Part shown: in pieces, positions 23,524 through 35,690 of the stretch
Position numbering within the stretch: position 1 is the stretch's first letter
How the letters are laid out: every line of letters begins with the position of its first letter
Assembly: GCA_949825065.1 (NCBI GenBank)
Contig: OX463848.1
Location: 30,757,549-30,821,548 of the forward strand
Direction: 5' to 3'
DNA from: Odontocerum albicorne
Taxonomy: Eukaryota > Arthropoda > Insecta > Trichoptera > Odontoceridae
Length of the DNA: 64,000 nt
Made by a program: the position numbers and the translations under genes
The notes under the pieces: model-generated
The model's database searches: none
Told to the model about the DNA's origin: nothing
Seen by the model: only the letters and a program-made list of their open reading frames with translations

Positions 23524-23891
23524 TATTGTTTTTATAGATAATTTTATGAATCATTATTTCTTTGAAAATGTCTAAAAAAAGCAATTAAAACGAAGTCGCA
23601 TTTTTAGGATCATAAAATTATAGAAAAATAAATGTTACTAACCATCACATTAGATGGAAATGTTAAATTTTTTGTTGTTAATTTGCAAGTTTTCAAAAAA
23701 TTGTAGGATTGTTGTTTTTATACATAATTTTATGAATCATCATTTCTTTGAAAATGTCCAAAAAAAGCAATTAAAACGAAGTCGCATTTTTAGGATCATA
23801 AAATTATGGAAAAATAAATGTTACTAACCATCACATTAGATGAAAATGTAAAATTTTTTTTTGATTTGCAAGTTTTCAAAAAATTGTAGGA
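23524..23891. repeat. Tandem duplication of ~186 bp
   Basis: Copy 1 spans 23524-23709 and copy 2 spans 23710-23891, nearly identical (for example CAATTAAAACGAAGTCGCAT and CATCACATTAGATG in both). Only a few substitutions and small indels, so the event is recent relative to the surrounding repeats. Confidence 0.9.
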
Positions 23892-24084
23892 GTACACCGG
23901 ATGCAAAATTTCAGGTAAAAAATCAATCAGCTTTTATTTATTGCCTACTCAAGCCTTGATGGAAAATCGAAAATAATAAATTGTCAGACATTTTTAAAAT
24001 GCTTTTTAATACTTTTACTAGTTAAATTTATCATAGTTGATGCATTGTAAAATTCAATAATAATAAATATGTCTCGTATAGGGT

Positions 24085-24345
24085 AGGACGCATGATTAAA
24101 ATAAATAAACAGTGCAAACGTGACTGGAAGACGTGGTAGAGAAAGACCAAGGCAAGTATGATTAAATAAAGTGAATAATATTTTAATAGGAGAAAAATCA
24201 AAAAAGTTAGAGAAATTGTAGGGCGTCGTCATACAACTATGAGAAGTTGTATGAGGAGGTGAAATGTGTGTGTCACTATATGAAAGTATTACGCAGCGTC
24301 CTCTATATCTACCTTGACAGAGAAATTGTATGTATGTATGATTAA
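24085..24345 (+). mobile_element. RTE-like LINE 3' end
   Basis: ACAGTGCAAACGTGACTGGA, AGAGAAAGACCAAGGCAAGT, GTTGTATGAGGAGGTGAAAT and the terminus TACCTTGACAGAGAAATTG with TATGTATG. Coding sense lost. Confidence 0.7.
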
Positions 24346-24377
24346 AAGTAGATTTCGGTATAATTAAATTTTGTTGA

Positions 24378-24537
24378 TTACTTGATAACACACTTTGAAT
24401 TACTTGATAAAACACTTTGGTTCAAATCGGAATAATAATACATTTTAGATATACATTTTAGATTTGAAATAATACATTTTAGATAATTACTTGATAAAAC
24501 ACTTTGGTTCAAATCGGAATAATAATACATTTTAAAG
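24378..24537. repeat. Direct repeat, 87-bp period, two copies
   Basis: ATTACTTGATAAAACACTTT and GGTTCAAATCGGAATAATAA occur at 24399 and again at 24486. A further partial copy (CTTGATAACACACTTTGA) precedes them. Confidence 0.85.
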
Positions 24538-24539
24538 AC

Positions 24540-25102
24540 ATCTGTTGGATCGAAAACATGTTTATATCTTTACATTTATATTTCAAATATATTCTGACCC
24601 AAACAAGATATTATTCGAAGCGTTGAAGATCATTGATTGTGTATTTTATGTGAAAATACTAATTTAGACATATCCGATGGTTATCAAGGCAGATCTTGAT
24701 CGGCCGATTAAGAAACATATCAAAGATATATTCAAATCTTTATATTTGTTTAAAATAAATATGAAACATCATTATACATATTAATTATATATATATTTTA
24801 TTTAAAAACTTAACAGAATGATACAATTCATTAGTTAAGTATAATATTTAAAATTAAAGTCAACATTAAAGTTCAATATTATAATAAGAAACATAAACAA
24901 TCGGTGAAACACAAACAATACAATTGAAATAAATTCAAGTCATAATGGATATCGTATTACACATTGTGTGAGTAAGGTGGGGAGGAGAGAGAAAGAAAAA
25001 AATAAGATAATAGATAGATACTTTTTTCATATGTTTCAAATCAGCTAAGTTATCGCACTTCAAAGCTGAAAGATAATATAAAAACAAACAAAAAAAATTC
25101 TT
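24540..25102. other. AT-rich unique sequence
   Basis: Nothing recognised. Confidence 0.4.
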
Positions 25103-25192
25103 TTAAACATATCTCTGGTTGATTGGAAGAGATTACCACATGGCAATAATCCCGCTAGTTTGTAATGTATACAACTAAAATGTAATACGAAT
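25103..25192 (+). mobile_element. SINE-A 3' fragment
   Basis: CTCTGGTTGATTGGAAGAGA, TTACCACATGGCAATAATCC and tail TGTATACAACTAAAATGTAA. Head and body absent. Confidence 0.75.
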
Positions 25193-25849
25193 GCAAAAAC
25201 TAGTGTTTTTTTACAGAATGCATTGGATTAGCGCAGAGTCTTATAAAAGTGCCAACAAAATTGCAAAACAAAATAAAAATATTGATTTAGATAGTTATTT
25301 TTCAATTTATTACCAGTCCTTCATACACGTTAAGGCTTATAGTGGAGATATAAACTTATACTAAAAACTTTTTATCCACAGTAAGTGCTCGAGTATATGA
25401 AAAAAGTAATTCGTTTCAACACAGGAAATGTCATATAATATAATAACAACTTATTTGTAAATCAGTAATAGTGAAATGAAATTTAAGAGCTAAAATATTA
25501 GATTATTTTTATTTTTTCTAATCAAATAGATTGATTACATCTTAACAATACATTTTTATCGAAAATAATTACATTTCTTTGACTTTTCAAAATAACACAT
25601 TTCCATAACGTATGGTTTATTGAATCCATGAAAGGCACCTTGTTCTAAATTAAATTCAGGTGCTATGAGGTTAATAAAGTGTTCGCAAAAAAAATAACAT
25701 AAAGCGATTATATTTTTATACTGAATATGTTATAGTCAATTAATTGGGAGTAAAGCGCTCAAATAATGTCAAGAATCGGGCCTAAATTGTTAAGGTAGCA
25801 ATATTTTACTGCCGACTTAAAATTTCTTAATGCAATTCCCTTCGAGAGG

Positions 25850-26085
25850 GCAGCAACGCTTAATCTGTTGGTTGTCGCAATACGACATCCCTCAAAAGAA
25901 ACGTGACATCGCCGGTGCAGGCAATCACTGTAGCGCTCGCTCGTGCCTTTCTTTGTCTGTTTTTTAGTACCTTCTTGTAATCTCCGAGCACGGGTCGAAG
26001 CTGCAGTGATTCAGGTTGGACCCCAGGGCTAGCTCTAGCGAGTTTACAGTCTAAGTAGTCACTAAAGGGCTGCAGAAGGAAGCAG
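25850..26085. other. GC-rich block
   Basis: Contrasts sharply with its flanks. It includes GCAGGCAATCACTGTAGCGC and CTCCGAGCACGGGTCGAAGC. No open frame of note. Candidate conserved regulatory DNA. Confidence 0.35.
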
Positions 26086-26274
26086 CTAATTATTGTTCAA
26101 TGCGCCTTATAAGTATTTTAATTGAACATATCTTTATTTACTAGTTATCTTTATATTTTTACATTTGAACTAATTCCAACCCTTACTTAAATAAATGAGA
26201 TATGAAGAAGAAATTTCTCCGATTGCCCCCAAATTATTTGAAACTAGACAACAAAGGCATTAACATTTTAAAGT

Positions 26275-26570
26275 TATCATCTTAAAGTTTGGGCATGTGT
26301 AACGAATTAACGAAAAAAAAACTAATAAAACAGATATTTAGTGCAAATGTTAGTGGGAGGCGTGTGAGAAGAAGACTAAAAAAAATATGGTTGCATAAAG
26401 TGAATGATATTCTGATAGAAAGAATCGTAGAAGTCCGAGAAATCGTAGAAGTTGTGGGAGGGGTGTATGGATGTAGAAGAGGCGAAGGATGCGTGTCGAG
26501 ATAGGAAAGTATGACACTCAGTTATCTGCCTACCCCGACAGGGAAATGGCGTGATGTTATAAATGTGTAT
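26275..26570 (+). mobile_element. RTE-like LINE 3' end with short intact frame
   Basis: A 71-codon frame (26289-26504) matches the reverse transcriptase tail found elsewhere: KQIFSANVSGRRVRRR, IWLHKVNDILIER, VREIVEVVGGVYG. It is followed by CTGCCTACCCCGACAGGGAA. Because it retains a frame it may be one of the younger copies, but it is 5' truncated to under 300 bp. Confidence 0.8.
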
Positions 26571-26631
26571 GTTCCTTAAAGTGCGCAATACTACAGTAAA
26601 TCATCACACGAAGACAATTATTAAAATTGGT

Positions 26632-26979
26632 AGAAAACAACTACATATTTGATCTTAATAGAAAACAATTACATATTTGATCTTAATAGAAAACAACTAC
26701 GTATTTGATCTTAATAGAAAACAATTACATATTTGAGCTTTATAGAAAACAATTACATATTTGATCTTAAAAGGAAACAACTACATATTTGATCTTAATA
26801 GAAAACAATTACATATTTGATCTTAATAGAAAACAATTACATATTTGATCTTAATATGAAACAACTACATATTTGATCTTAATAGAAAACAATTACATAT
26901 TTGATCTTAATAGAAAACAACTACATATTTGATCTTAATAGAAAACAATTACATATTTGATCTTAATGTAAAACAACTA
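26632..26979. repeat. Tandem array, 28-bp unit, about 12.4 copies
   Basis: Unit AGAAAACAATTACATATTTG plus ATCTTAAT, repeated head to tail with few changes. Successive units carry C or T at one position (CAACTAC versus CAATTAC) in the order C T C T T C T T C T C T C. Confidence 0.97.
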
Positions 26980-26984
26980 AAATC

Positions 26985-27896
26985 AATATAACGTAGGTTA
27001 AAACTTCAATTTTAGATTTTACAGTGGTTTGCTGGGATTATGTCCATCGTTGTTTTAAATATAATATAAAATTGTAGAATGTCTATTAATCATTTGAACT
27101 TTTAATATCAGCTTAAGACATTCTTTACGTTACTTACTATTTAGACGGCCCTGCGTTGGAATATTGACGCCGCAGGCAACAGCGAACAAAAAAGCTGAAT
27201 TCATAACATGGACATTAAGATCTTGTAACGTGCATGCTTGCAGACGATAAAAACGGTCATATTTCGTTGTCCCGGAGTTGTACCGCCATTAGCTATTAGT
27301 TGCTTATTGATTATTGACAAAGATCTTATCGGGATTTTCTTTATTTTTTTTGGTAATAGCCTAAACATATGCGGAGGCAGCCATTTTCGTAGCTTAGGTA
27401 TTTCAATACTTACAAATCACCGTTTTCGTCATATATTTAGCATTTTTTTCATAGTTGGTAACTTGTGATTATAGAGCGACAATTTGTTATATCGTTTTGT
27501 ACACACTTCGCTTTATGTATACAAAAAGAGGTATTTTCGTGCATAAAAGTCAACATTTTAAAAGATATTATAATTTTTCCACTTTATATGACAACTTTTT
27601 TATTGTATTGTAATAAGATTATCGCCATTTTTGTGATATTTCTTGTCGGACCGTTTATAAGCAATTCATTTGCATTATATGACAATTATGAATGTCGCAC
27701 TCACGAGGAAAATTAATTCAGATATATTTTTATGAGCGAGGCGATTATTGCTCTGTAATAGAATATTATATTTCACTTATGTAAAATAAAAACCAAACGG
27801 GCAACAGAAAGATATAAATGTCAAAATATCAGAACAAGTCAAGATGTCCTTTTTTATTTTTTATTCCTACCATAAAATCGCAATGTTTTTTTTATA
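26985..27896. other. Mostly unique AT-rich sequence
   Basis: Two consecutive open runs on the plus strand (27238-27468, 27465-27716) are rich in Phe/Ile/Leu and look like AT-rich chance frames. Nothing recognised. Confidence 0.35.
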
Positions 27897-27985
27897 TACT
27901 TTGATTTCTTCCAATTTATCATTGTAATACTTTGATTTCTTCCAATTTATCATTGTAATACTTTGATTTTTTCAATTTTCTGAAA
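27897..27985. repeat. Tandem repeat, 31-bp unit, ~2.7 copies
   Basis: TACTTTGATTTCTTCCAATT followed by TATCATTGTAA occurs at 27897 and 27928, with a partial third copy from 27959. Confidence 0.95.
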
Positions 27986-28239
27986 AAAATAGTAAAAAAC
28001 GGCTACGTAAATTCATCCGTGTGTTAAGTAGATTCCACTAATGGAGTATTGATTATTTCAATTTGTTCCATCTTCTTTATACTTCAAGTTGTTTCATATT
28101 AAAGATGAATAAAATAAAGGCTTACTCTTATCTTACACCATAAAGAATTATTTATATGAAAAAGCTTATTTTAAATAAAAATCAGTTATTTCGTTTACAA
28201 CTGAGGCTTCCATTATTTAAGAGTGATGCTTCAGAGTTA

Positions 28240-28490
28240 CATTGCATTTGACAGCATCTTGCACAGTGCGTCCCGAGAGGAACGCGAGTCTCCTTCAAGG
28301 TTCGTATCGCATTTCCTTTTTTGTAGCAGTTGCGTTCCAGCACACTCTTAGATTTATATGGATAAGCAGCTCTTATTCCTTTCCTGGTCGGCAGTTTATA
28401 TGGCAGCGCCGAGGGCAGTGCAGAGAAAGTGTTTTTATTTCGTGCAAAAATGTCATTCGTGGATTTTTTTCAGATTATCGTTGAAAATGG
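28240..28490. other. GC-richer block
   Basis: Open for 80 codons on the plus strand from 28242, not recognised. Possibly a decayed exon or conserved non-coding element. Confidence 0.3.
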
Positions 28491-28929
28491 AAGTCAGGTT
28501 TTATTTATATAAAAATATTTGAAACCATCAGAGAATCCCTGGAGATGGCAAGAAAGATCATGGTACAGAGAACTTTTGAAATTCACATGCTTCTAAAACG
28601 ATCGCGACTTTATTAAAAGTATTTCTAATGGAAAATAAGTCATCACTCAATAGTTCTAAATTAAATATAGTTTCAACTAAACATAAAATAATGAAACCTG
28701 ATTCTTTAAACTTAGCTAGTGCCAATCATATACCATAAGATAGCAAAAACAAATTTGTCAACATTTTCTATTTCACTAATAAAAATATAGATCCAAAAAT
28801 ATCACACAACCTTTTAGTCAACATGAATATGTAATGAAATCAGGATACTATCCCGTTTCTCCTTACGTTGATGAATTTAAAGTATGCAAAGAAAGAGATT
28901 TTGAACATTTTACTCGTAAGGACTACCAC

Positions 28930-29350
28930 GGCGTAAGAAAGATGACAGAATAAACGGTCAATAAGTTCCCAGTTCGTGTCAAAATAAAGCGATGTCCGAA
29001 GATAATAAGTGGCAATAATTTCGCCGACATCCCATTCGCAACTACCTTTGTGGTCCTCAGTAGCGGAACCTGCGCAGCGCCGCGCCGGAGCAAAGGAGGA
29101 TTTTCATTTTATGAATAATGAAGGCCCCAAGTGCTTGATGTGGAATGTCGCCGTAATTTGATGACTGATCAAGATGAGCCGAGGAGACTCTGGGAAGGAG
29201 GAAGCGGGGGGATCAATTTGGGCTGCGGTTTCGCTGTGGAGGAGAACGCCCATATTTCCAAGCTCGAACACTTTGCCCGAGGCCGTCGCACACTCGGGCC
29301 CAGATGCATAATAACGTCGAGGGATAATAAAGTTTAGCCGTAAAGCCTGA
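28930..29350. other. GC-rich block open on both strands
   Basis: Among the most GC-rich parts of the window (for example CTGCGCAGCGCCGCGCCGG). It is stop-free for 68 codons on plus (29131-29337) and 83 on minus (29355-29104). No domain recognised. Confidence 0.35.
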
Positions 29351-29519
29351 AGCATCCGCGGAATGAGTCTAACAAATTATCCCTTACGATGTGACCATTT
29401 CTTCTAATATCGTTTGAACATATAATATAAATGGTTCTTATTTATCTTTATATTTTATGGGTTTCTTGCGTTTTGCTTTTGGATATGCTTTTTGTGTTGT
29501 ATTTCATTTCGTTGATCAT

Positions 29520-29780
29520 GTTTTTTTTACTAAATGCCTTATGTTTGTCACGTTCAATGAATAAGCGTTTCTTTTTTCTTCGAAAAACTTTTCCACGTAT
29601 AGATCGACCGTCATTTTATTTAAGTTTAATCATTCGAAGCTCTAAATCGATTAAAAATTGATGTTTTTTTTTAAATTAAATTTATTATATTAACTTTCTT
29701 ATAATAGCATTTTTGGCCTTTACAGTGGTGATAAAAATCATCCTAGGGTGGTTGGATTGACTATGTAAAAGAAGTGTTTT
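29520..29780 (+). repeat. Dispersed repeat F, copy 2
   Basis: Matches 11300-11560 in order: GCGTTTCTTTTTTCTTCGAA, AACTTTTCCACGTATAGATC, TTTATTATATTAAC and AAATCATCCTAG. Unknown element. Confidence 0.4.
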
Positions 29781-29943
29781 CATTCTTGCATGTCGTCTTT
29801 TATTTGTTTCTTTATGGAACAATTTAACTGCAAATGGAAAAACTATTCCTAAATGTTTATTCAATAAGTGGACGCTAAATGTTATTTGCTATAGGTTTTA
29901 TAACAACTTACGATAACTTCATTTAAATAAAAATGACCCAATA

Positions 29944-30001
29944 AAATATTCCAATATCCTTGCATTTTCTACAAATATTCCAATATCCTTGCATTCTCTA
30001 C
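29944..30001. repeat. Tandem repeat, 29-bp unit, 2 copies
   Basis: AAATATTCCAATATCCTTGC followed by ATTTTCTAC or ATTCTCTAC, at 29944 and 29973. Confidence 0.95.
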
Positions 30002-30909
30002 AAATTATTAATTCGAATCCAGAGTCAAATTACCCCGACAAAAATATTATTCACATGTTCTTTCTCTACTCGGCTTTCTAAAGTATAATTTTAAAACTGC
30101 CTCATATTAAAAAAAACCTTCGCTATCCAGCAAATATCTGTAGTTTTACTTTGCAGAGAAAATGCTCGTTTTAACTTAAGATATTTAAGCCTAGATATTT
30201 CATTGACAATCCAAAACGTAACAATCACTTTAAAAAAAACTCGCAAACCAACCGTAATGGAATTGGTTTACGATCTTATTCAGTTACTTTCATTTACGGA
30301 TATCACCGGAACAAAATTGCCAAGAATATATATAAAGGCAAGTTGTAGTTTGCTCGCCTTTTCAATCACGTCCCTCATACGCACAGATTTAATGATATTG
30401 AAACGGCCAAGTGGTTAATTATAGTCTATTCCAGCGAATTCAATCACCCGCGTCAAAGTTCCAGCTTATTACGTCGCTGAAGCATAAAGGCAAGATCATT
30501 TACTTACGCACAGTATCTGGACCTCTGATGGTCTGATGTCATCCGATGTTATTCTTATCGATGATAGAGAGGCTAGGCACAATTAAGGAAGTAACGGCAT
30601 TTTAATTTTGACGGATTCATAATAGTATTCATTCCAAGTTCGTTTATTTATTTTTGAATTGATAATTTAACAACTATGTCGTGCTTGATATAAAAATGAT
30701 GAAAACTTTTTTTATACTTCAGTAATGTCGAGTATTAAATGTATACTTTACATCCGTGATACATTTTAAGGAAGAGGATGACGTAAAATTAGAAACCAAC
30801 ACTATTGTTGCAAAACATTTTTTCCCGATTTTAATGCGATACATTTGGCGACTTAAGGAAAACCTTTAGAGAATATAAATTTTCTGGTACATATTTTAAA
30901 CAAATTTTC
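30002..30909. other. AT-rich unique sequence
   Basis: Nothing recognised; GC-richer around 30430-30560 without an open frame. Confidence 0.35.
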
Positions 30910-31010
30910 ATTAAAATAGATGTTTTCTTCTCATGCGCAGATTAAAATGGATGTTTCCTTCTCATGCGCAGATTAAAATGGATGTTTTCTTCTCATGCGC
31001 AGATTAAAAG
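30910..31010. repeat. Tandem repeat, 31-bp unit, ~3.3 copies
   Basis: ATTAAAATGGATGTTTTCTT followed by CTCATGCGCAG at 30910, 30941 and 30972, with a partial fourth. Confidence 0.97.
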
Positions 31011-33177
31011 AGAAGGTATATCAAATCTCTCCAGTAAATATATAATTTTGATTACTAACAAGTTTTTGGGATTCTACAATATAATGTAAATTAATGAAAT
31101 AGTTTTCTTTTGATTGGTAATCATCAATAATTGCACCCTTGCAATGGTTCAGCGAATTAAATTAATTGCTTATACATCAACTGATTATGTCTTATTAGTT
31201 TGAACTGATTTCCATTGCATTTTACTTCAACGTTATATAAATACATTAATTAATGATAAACTGCTTACAAAATGGATATCTTAACTATAACCATAATTGG
31301 ATATTGCAAAGCTGATGAAAAGCAGCCCCACACAATTATCTAGCTTCAGACAATATGCTAACGAACGTTTGTGAACGATTGCATATTACGTCGTGGATAT
31401 GGAAAAGACTTGTGTATAAACATTACTTCGAAGTTGCTAAATCGTATAAGTCTTAAATTAAGTTCAATGCTGATTTAAGGCAGACTTTCAGAATCTACTT
31501 CTATCTTTTACAGACCTGTTCGCTGCCTCCTTGGTCACGAATTTGCGTGATTTTCCTTTCACACGGAACTATCGACATCTAGACACTCTGATGACCTGTC
31601 AAACCTCCATCGGGAAATGGATCAGAAATAAAACGTTTTGCTTGGATCAAAAATCAATTTTCAATATATCGACCATTTGAAGCCCAGATATTATTGTACA
31701 TCCAAATATCATATTATTCATTAAATTAATTATTAAATATATTTTTTTGTCATTATACATATACAAATGACAGCAATGTGTCATTATACATATACAAATA
31801 TAATTTTCAAACAACCTGGTTTTGATGTGTTATTTGAATAAACTATTGATTTCCATATCCTGACAATCACTTTCTTTGACTTGCAATATATTCACTCGTA
31901 TGTTCTTGAAAGTCTATATAATAAGTTGATTAGACTATGCGACATGTTTGAAATATCTTAAAACAAAATATTTAAGGAAGGCATTCACAAGGTGTAAATT
32001 TAGAAACAACATTTTCGAAAAACTAAATTTTTTCCCCTTGATATCAATTGATAGGTCTAATGTTTTGCTGTTGTGTATTACATTTATCTCGTATTTCTTT
32101 GTAGATTTGAACGAAATTGATTACTGAGGCACATCTGAAATTTGCAGACATTTATTGGTGATACATATCCGAGCTTTTGTGAAAATCTAATGAAGAATAA
32201 CTCTATGCCAATCAATTATACGCTCATTACAAACATGTCTCTCTCGCCGTTTTCAGAAGTATTTAGAAAGTTTATATTTTGTAATGATTTTATTAAAAAA
32301 ATAGTATAATTATTTGATAAATGTGTTATTCTAAAATTGAATAGCCTGAGCTACGTTAGCTTGCACTTGTAGAATATTTTATGTATTCTCAATAAATGCA
32401 ATAAACATGTGTTATCATTACTTACTGGTTGAGAACACCTAAATTTGGGTAAAAAGTAATTTTAAAAAATCCAATTAATTTTTTAACAGTTCCTTTCCAC
32501 CAATAAATTAATATGTTGTGTCATGATGACATAAATTTATTGTAATGTTTCTAAGAACGACTTTTCTTAAATTGCATAAACTTATTTATCCAGGAAAATA
32601 ACATTAGGTTAAGTTATAACTTAGGCATCTAACGTCAAGTTCTCATTATAACTTATCGAGTACTTTCATACTATAATATTGTTTGTAAGTTCCTGTTGAA
32701 AATATATCTAACCCGACCGAGCTACGAGATAGGAAACGTCAATACATCTTATTTTAATTGGTTTCCACCGTATGACTCTAGTCGGACTCGGCAGAAGAGA
32801 ACAAAAGCGTTATAAATCCTTGTCACATTTCTCTAAAAGTGATCTTTCGACATATTCGTATAAAGGCACAATCTTTACCTTTTCTATTCGTCTTTCGTTT
32901 CTATTCCGTGTGGTGAGATAATTAAAAGCACTAATATTAATTAAACTGTGTTTTCCGTACTCTCATATTGATTGCATGTGTTAATCTTAGGTTTCTAGAT
33001 TACATTTTATAGGTACGTGTGTGACTAACGAACGGTATTTGAATGAGAATTCGTTTTAATACTAGACATCGAGATATCGGTTATATTTTATCATTCCACG
33101 TATCTGATCATTTTTACTTATATACTATTGTAACTTATATTTTGATGCGTTCGAAATGTGTATTACATATTCATTGT
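31011..33177. other. AT-rich unique sequence with a small 31-bp duplication
   Basis: At 31748-31800 the segment TGTCATTATACATATACAAA is repeated with a 31-bp offset. A GC-richer patch lies at 32700-32830. Otherwise nothing recognised. Confidence 0.4.
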
Positions 33178-33377
33178 ATATATACATACAGTACAACCTG
33201 GCGGGTTCATTGCCATGTGGCATTCTCTTCCAATCAACCATTAAGGTGTTCAACAAGTCTAAAGTGAAAATCATCTTGGAACCCCTTTTAAAAAAAATCT
33301 GGGTACCAACAGGAATTGAACTCACGTCCCTCGGGTTGGACGACAGACGTCTCATCTACCAGTCCACGAAGGTCGTC
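33178..33377 (-). mobile_element. SINE-A copy, near full length
   Basis: Minus strand: head ending TGGTAGATGAGACGTCTGTC, AACCCGAGGGACGTGAG, B-box GTTCAATTCCTG, CCAAGATGATTTTCACTTTA, TTGATTGGAAGAGAATGCCA and CCGCCAGGTTGTACTGTATG. About 200 bp; one of the better preserved copies. Confidence 0.85.
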
Positions 33378-33439
33378 CACTTTTTCTCAAATGTTGTTTT
33401 CGTCTAGATTTTACAAAAAGAGTTCTAGATTAGCATCTC

Positions 33440-33540
33440 TTGAACATGATTCTGATTAGTTGGAAGATATTACCACATTACGAGAAACCCGCCAGGTTGT
33501 ACCGTATACAATAATATGTAATAAAGTACAACAATTCTAA
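33440..33540 (+). mobile_element. SINE-A 3' fragment
   Basis: CTGATTAGTTGGAAGATATT, ACCACATTACGAGAAACCCG and CCAGGTTGTACCGTATACAA, then TAATAAAGTACAAC. Its orientation is opposite to the copy just upstream, so the two tails face away from each other. Confidence 0.75.
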
Positions 33541-33829
33541 GAAAACGTCATTTAAAATGTTTAATTCTAACGATGTGAAAAGAGAAAATGTCTAGAGCAA
33601 TGGATTTGATAGGAAAATTATGTATTATTGTTATTTTATATATTTATAATTTTAGAACCACTATAAATATAAAACCATTATTAATTGGTATTGAATAACC
33701 ATGAACATTTTAATGGGAATAATATAATAGAAAAGGCGGTGATCTTCACGATATTGCCATTTCATATCGAAATACTTCCAGATCAATTATTCTTCTCTCA
33801 ACTTTTCTGTCAGAGGTGGAGATTCAAAT

Positions 33830-34035
33830 TTTGAAGGTGCGTTGACACTTGACATGTCTGTTGAGACATTCTTAGATTAGGACAAGCGGAAAGAGGAGCA
33901 GACAATCACTGCAACAGCCGTGCGGGTATATATGTATCGAGGGTCTCCAGTCAACAGTCAGTAGGGGGTATATCTGGGCACGAGGTAATCACCTTAAATG
34001 TAGCACGCTTCTTGGCTCCGTTTATTCTATCACGA
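33830..34035. other. GC-richer block
   Basis: Includes GCAGACAATCACTGCAACAG, which resembles a segment of the block at 25850-26085. No open frame of note. Confidence 0.3.
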
Positions 34036-34224
34036 CTGTCACAGGATTATGATGGACAGCTAGTATATGCAGAGAAGATCAACAATAATCCATACATTAA
34101 TGTGCTTTTCTACTGAAACTGTTTAAAGTAAAGCGGTAAATAAAAAAATTCAAACATTGTGTTCTTTAATGATACTTTTTTGATATACATGTACATATTT
34201 TTTTTTCTTTATGTCCTTCATGGT

Positions 34225-34337
34225 TTTTATTATCATCATCACCATTAAAGCGTCATATCCTTGTTGGGGTAGGCAGAGATAACACATCTCCTCTTCATTA
34301 TATCCTGGTATATAATTTTCGTTTCTGCCACGTCCAT
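34225..34337 (-). mobile_element. RTE-like LINE 3' end, subfamily with GGACGTGG tail
   Basis: Minus strand: TGTATGGACGTGGCAGAAAC, TATACCAGGATATAATGAAG, ATCTCTGCCTACCCCAACAA, the tail of the subfamily seen at 17415 and 34970. Confidence 0.65.
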
Positions 34338-34556
34338 ACAATTGGAGATTGCGGGTTCAAATTCCTCTGGAAGTCAAATTTTATTAAAAAGGATTCCAGA
34401 CTGGTTTTCACTTAAGGCCACTTTAATAATTTTAATGTCATTCTGGTTGATTGGAAGATATTGCCACATAGAAATAAACCCGCCAGGTTGTGCTGTGTAC
34501 AACTTAAGTGTATTACAATACAGTATGTATACAACTTAAGTGTATTACAATACATA
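34338..34556 (+). mobile_element. SINE-A copy, head truncated, tail duplicated
   Basis: Starts at the B-box region (GGGTTCAAATTCC) and continues through CCAGACTGGTTTTCACTTAA, TTCTGGTTGATTGGAAGATA and CCGCCAGGTTGTGCTGTGTA. The tail unit TACAACTTAAGTGTATTACA is present twice (34498 and 34528). The A-box half is replaced by LINE sequence. Confidence 0.85.
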
Positions 34557-34969
34557 CTATTTTATTATAAAGGCTTTTCACTCTTTCAGTATTTGATTCA
34601 TTTGATCGTGCCACGTTTTTCTTGAGTTTCTTAAACTTCTCGTTTTTCTATATTACGTACATAGATAATTTTCGTAAATCTTTCATCATTCATTCTTTCT
34701 GCTTGGTCGAATTATCACAATATTCCTTTCTTCATCTTAAGCTCGGCATCTTGTTTCAATTCGTATTACTTCCTTCAGTTACTATTCATTATTCTGTCGA
34801 ATGTACGAGTATATTGATTTTCCACACGTTCGACATTACACTCTCATTAATAAGACCTAAAGGCCAAAAGAGATAGTTCGAACGCATAGAAAAGAATTAA
34901 TGATGAATTAAGTTAAGCATTTTGTCTAATAAATGAACAGTAGAAATAACAGCGTTGCGTTTAATATTT
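34557..34969. other. AT-rich sequence
   Basis: Nothing recognised; an 84-codon open run at 34622-34876 is probably chance. Confidence 0.3.
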
Positions 34970-35330
34970 AGAAAAAAACAATTTATGAATGACGATGTAT
35001 GAAATACGCTGAAAAATGTGCAGTGCTTTAAATAATGAAAATAGCATTGATGTGGTGTTCGGCCACGTAGAATGAATGAATTATGAAATATAAAAAAAAA
35101 TTAAATACAGGTACTTAGTACATAAGATACGAAAAATTTGGGAAACCTTTGAAAAACGTGGCACGACCAAATTAAATAATTTTTGAATGAGTAAAGAGTG
35201 AAAAGGGGTTATAATTGGAGAGTATGCTTGACGTAGTGTATGGACGTGGCATAATCGACATATGATATGTGTGCTAGAATAGAATAAAGTTAAGACGTGG
35301 TATTATAGTGATAATTATGTGGTATTGAGA
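34970..35330 (+). mobile_element. RTE-like LINE remnant
   Basis: TTCGGCCACGTAGAATGAAT, GGCACGACCAAATTAAATAA, GTATGCTTGACGTAGTGTAT and GGACGTGG, the same subfamily as 17415. Coding sense lost. Confidence 0.6.
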
Positions 35331-35469
35331 TTATCTATATCTTTTCGATTTCCTCAATGCATTAATTGTCCCTAAACTTTCCATAAATTAACAGTCATTT
35401 TACCATTACCCTACATACAGTTGATGAAACCAGCTCTATTTTGCGGTTTTCCTCTTGCCTCAAGATATA

Positions 35470-35690
35470 TAGTTGGGTATCATTCTCCGAACTATGTTAG
35501 TGTCTGTCGCGTTTAGAAAGTCGTTCACTGGACCCAGACCCAGAAATGGAGCAAGCGGGCTATTCCACTCATCGCGCCCGGCTCACGTTCCACTCATTAC
35601 TCCGAATGGTTATCTTACGATCCATTGTTCTGTGACATATGTTGGATGTGCGTGTTCTTACTCGGAGGTGGGATTTTTACCTCACACAAC
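35470..35690. other. GC-richer block
   Basis: Open for 78 codons on plus (35473-35709), not recognised. Confidence 0.3.

Noticed and set aside
26622..26990. CRISPR array
   Set aside because: Units are contiguous 28-bp repeats without unique spacers, in eukaryotic transposon-rich DNA.
29104..29355. Host exon on either strand of the GC-rich block
   Set aside because: Both strands are open to similar extent, which high GC explains; no recognised domain, start context or splice sites.
25917..33930. Shared GCAG(G/A)CAATCACTG as a repeat family
   Set aside because: The match is only about 15 bp in two blocks; too short to call a repeat without a genome search.
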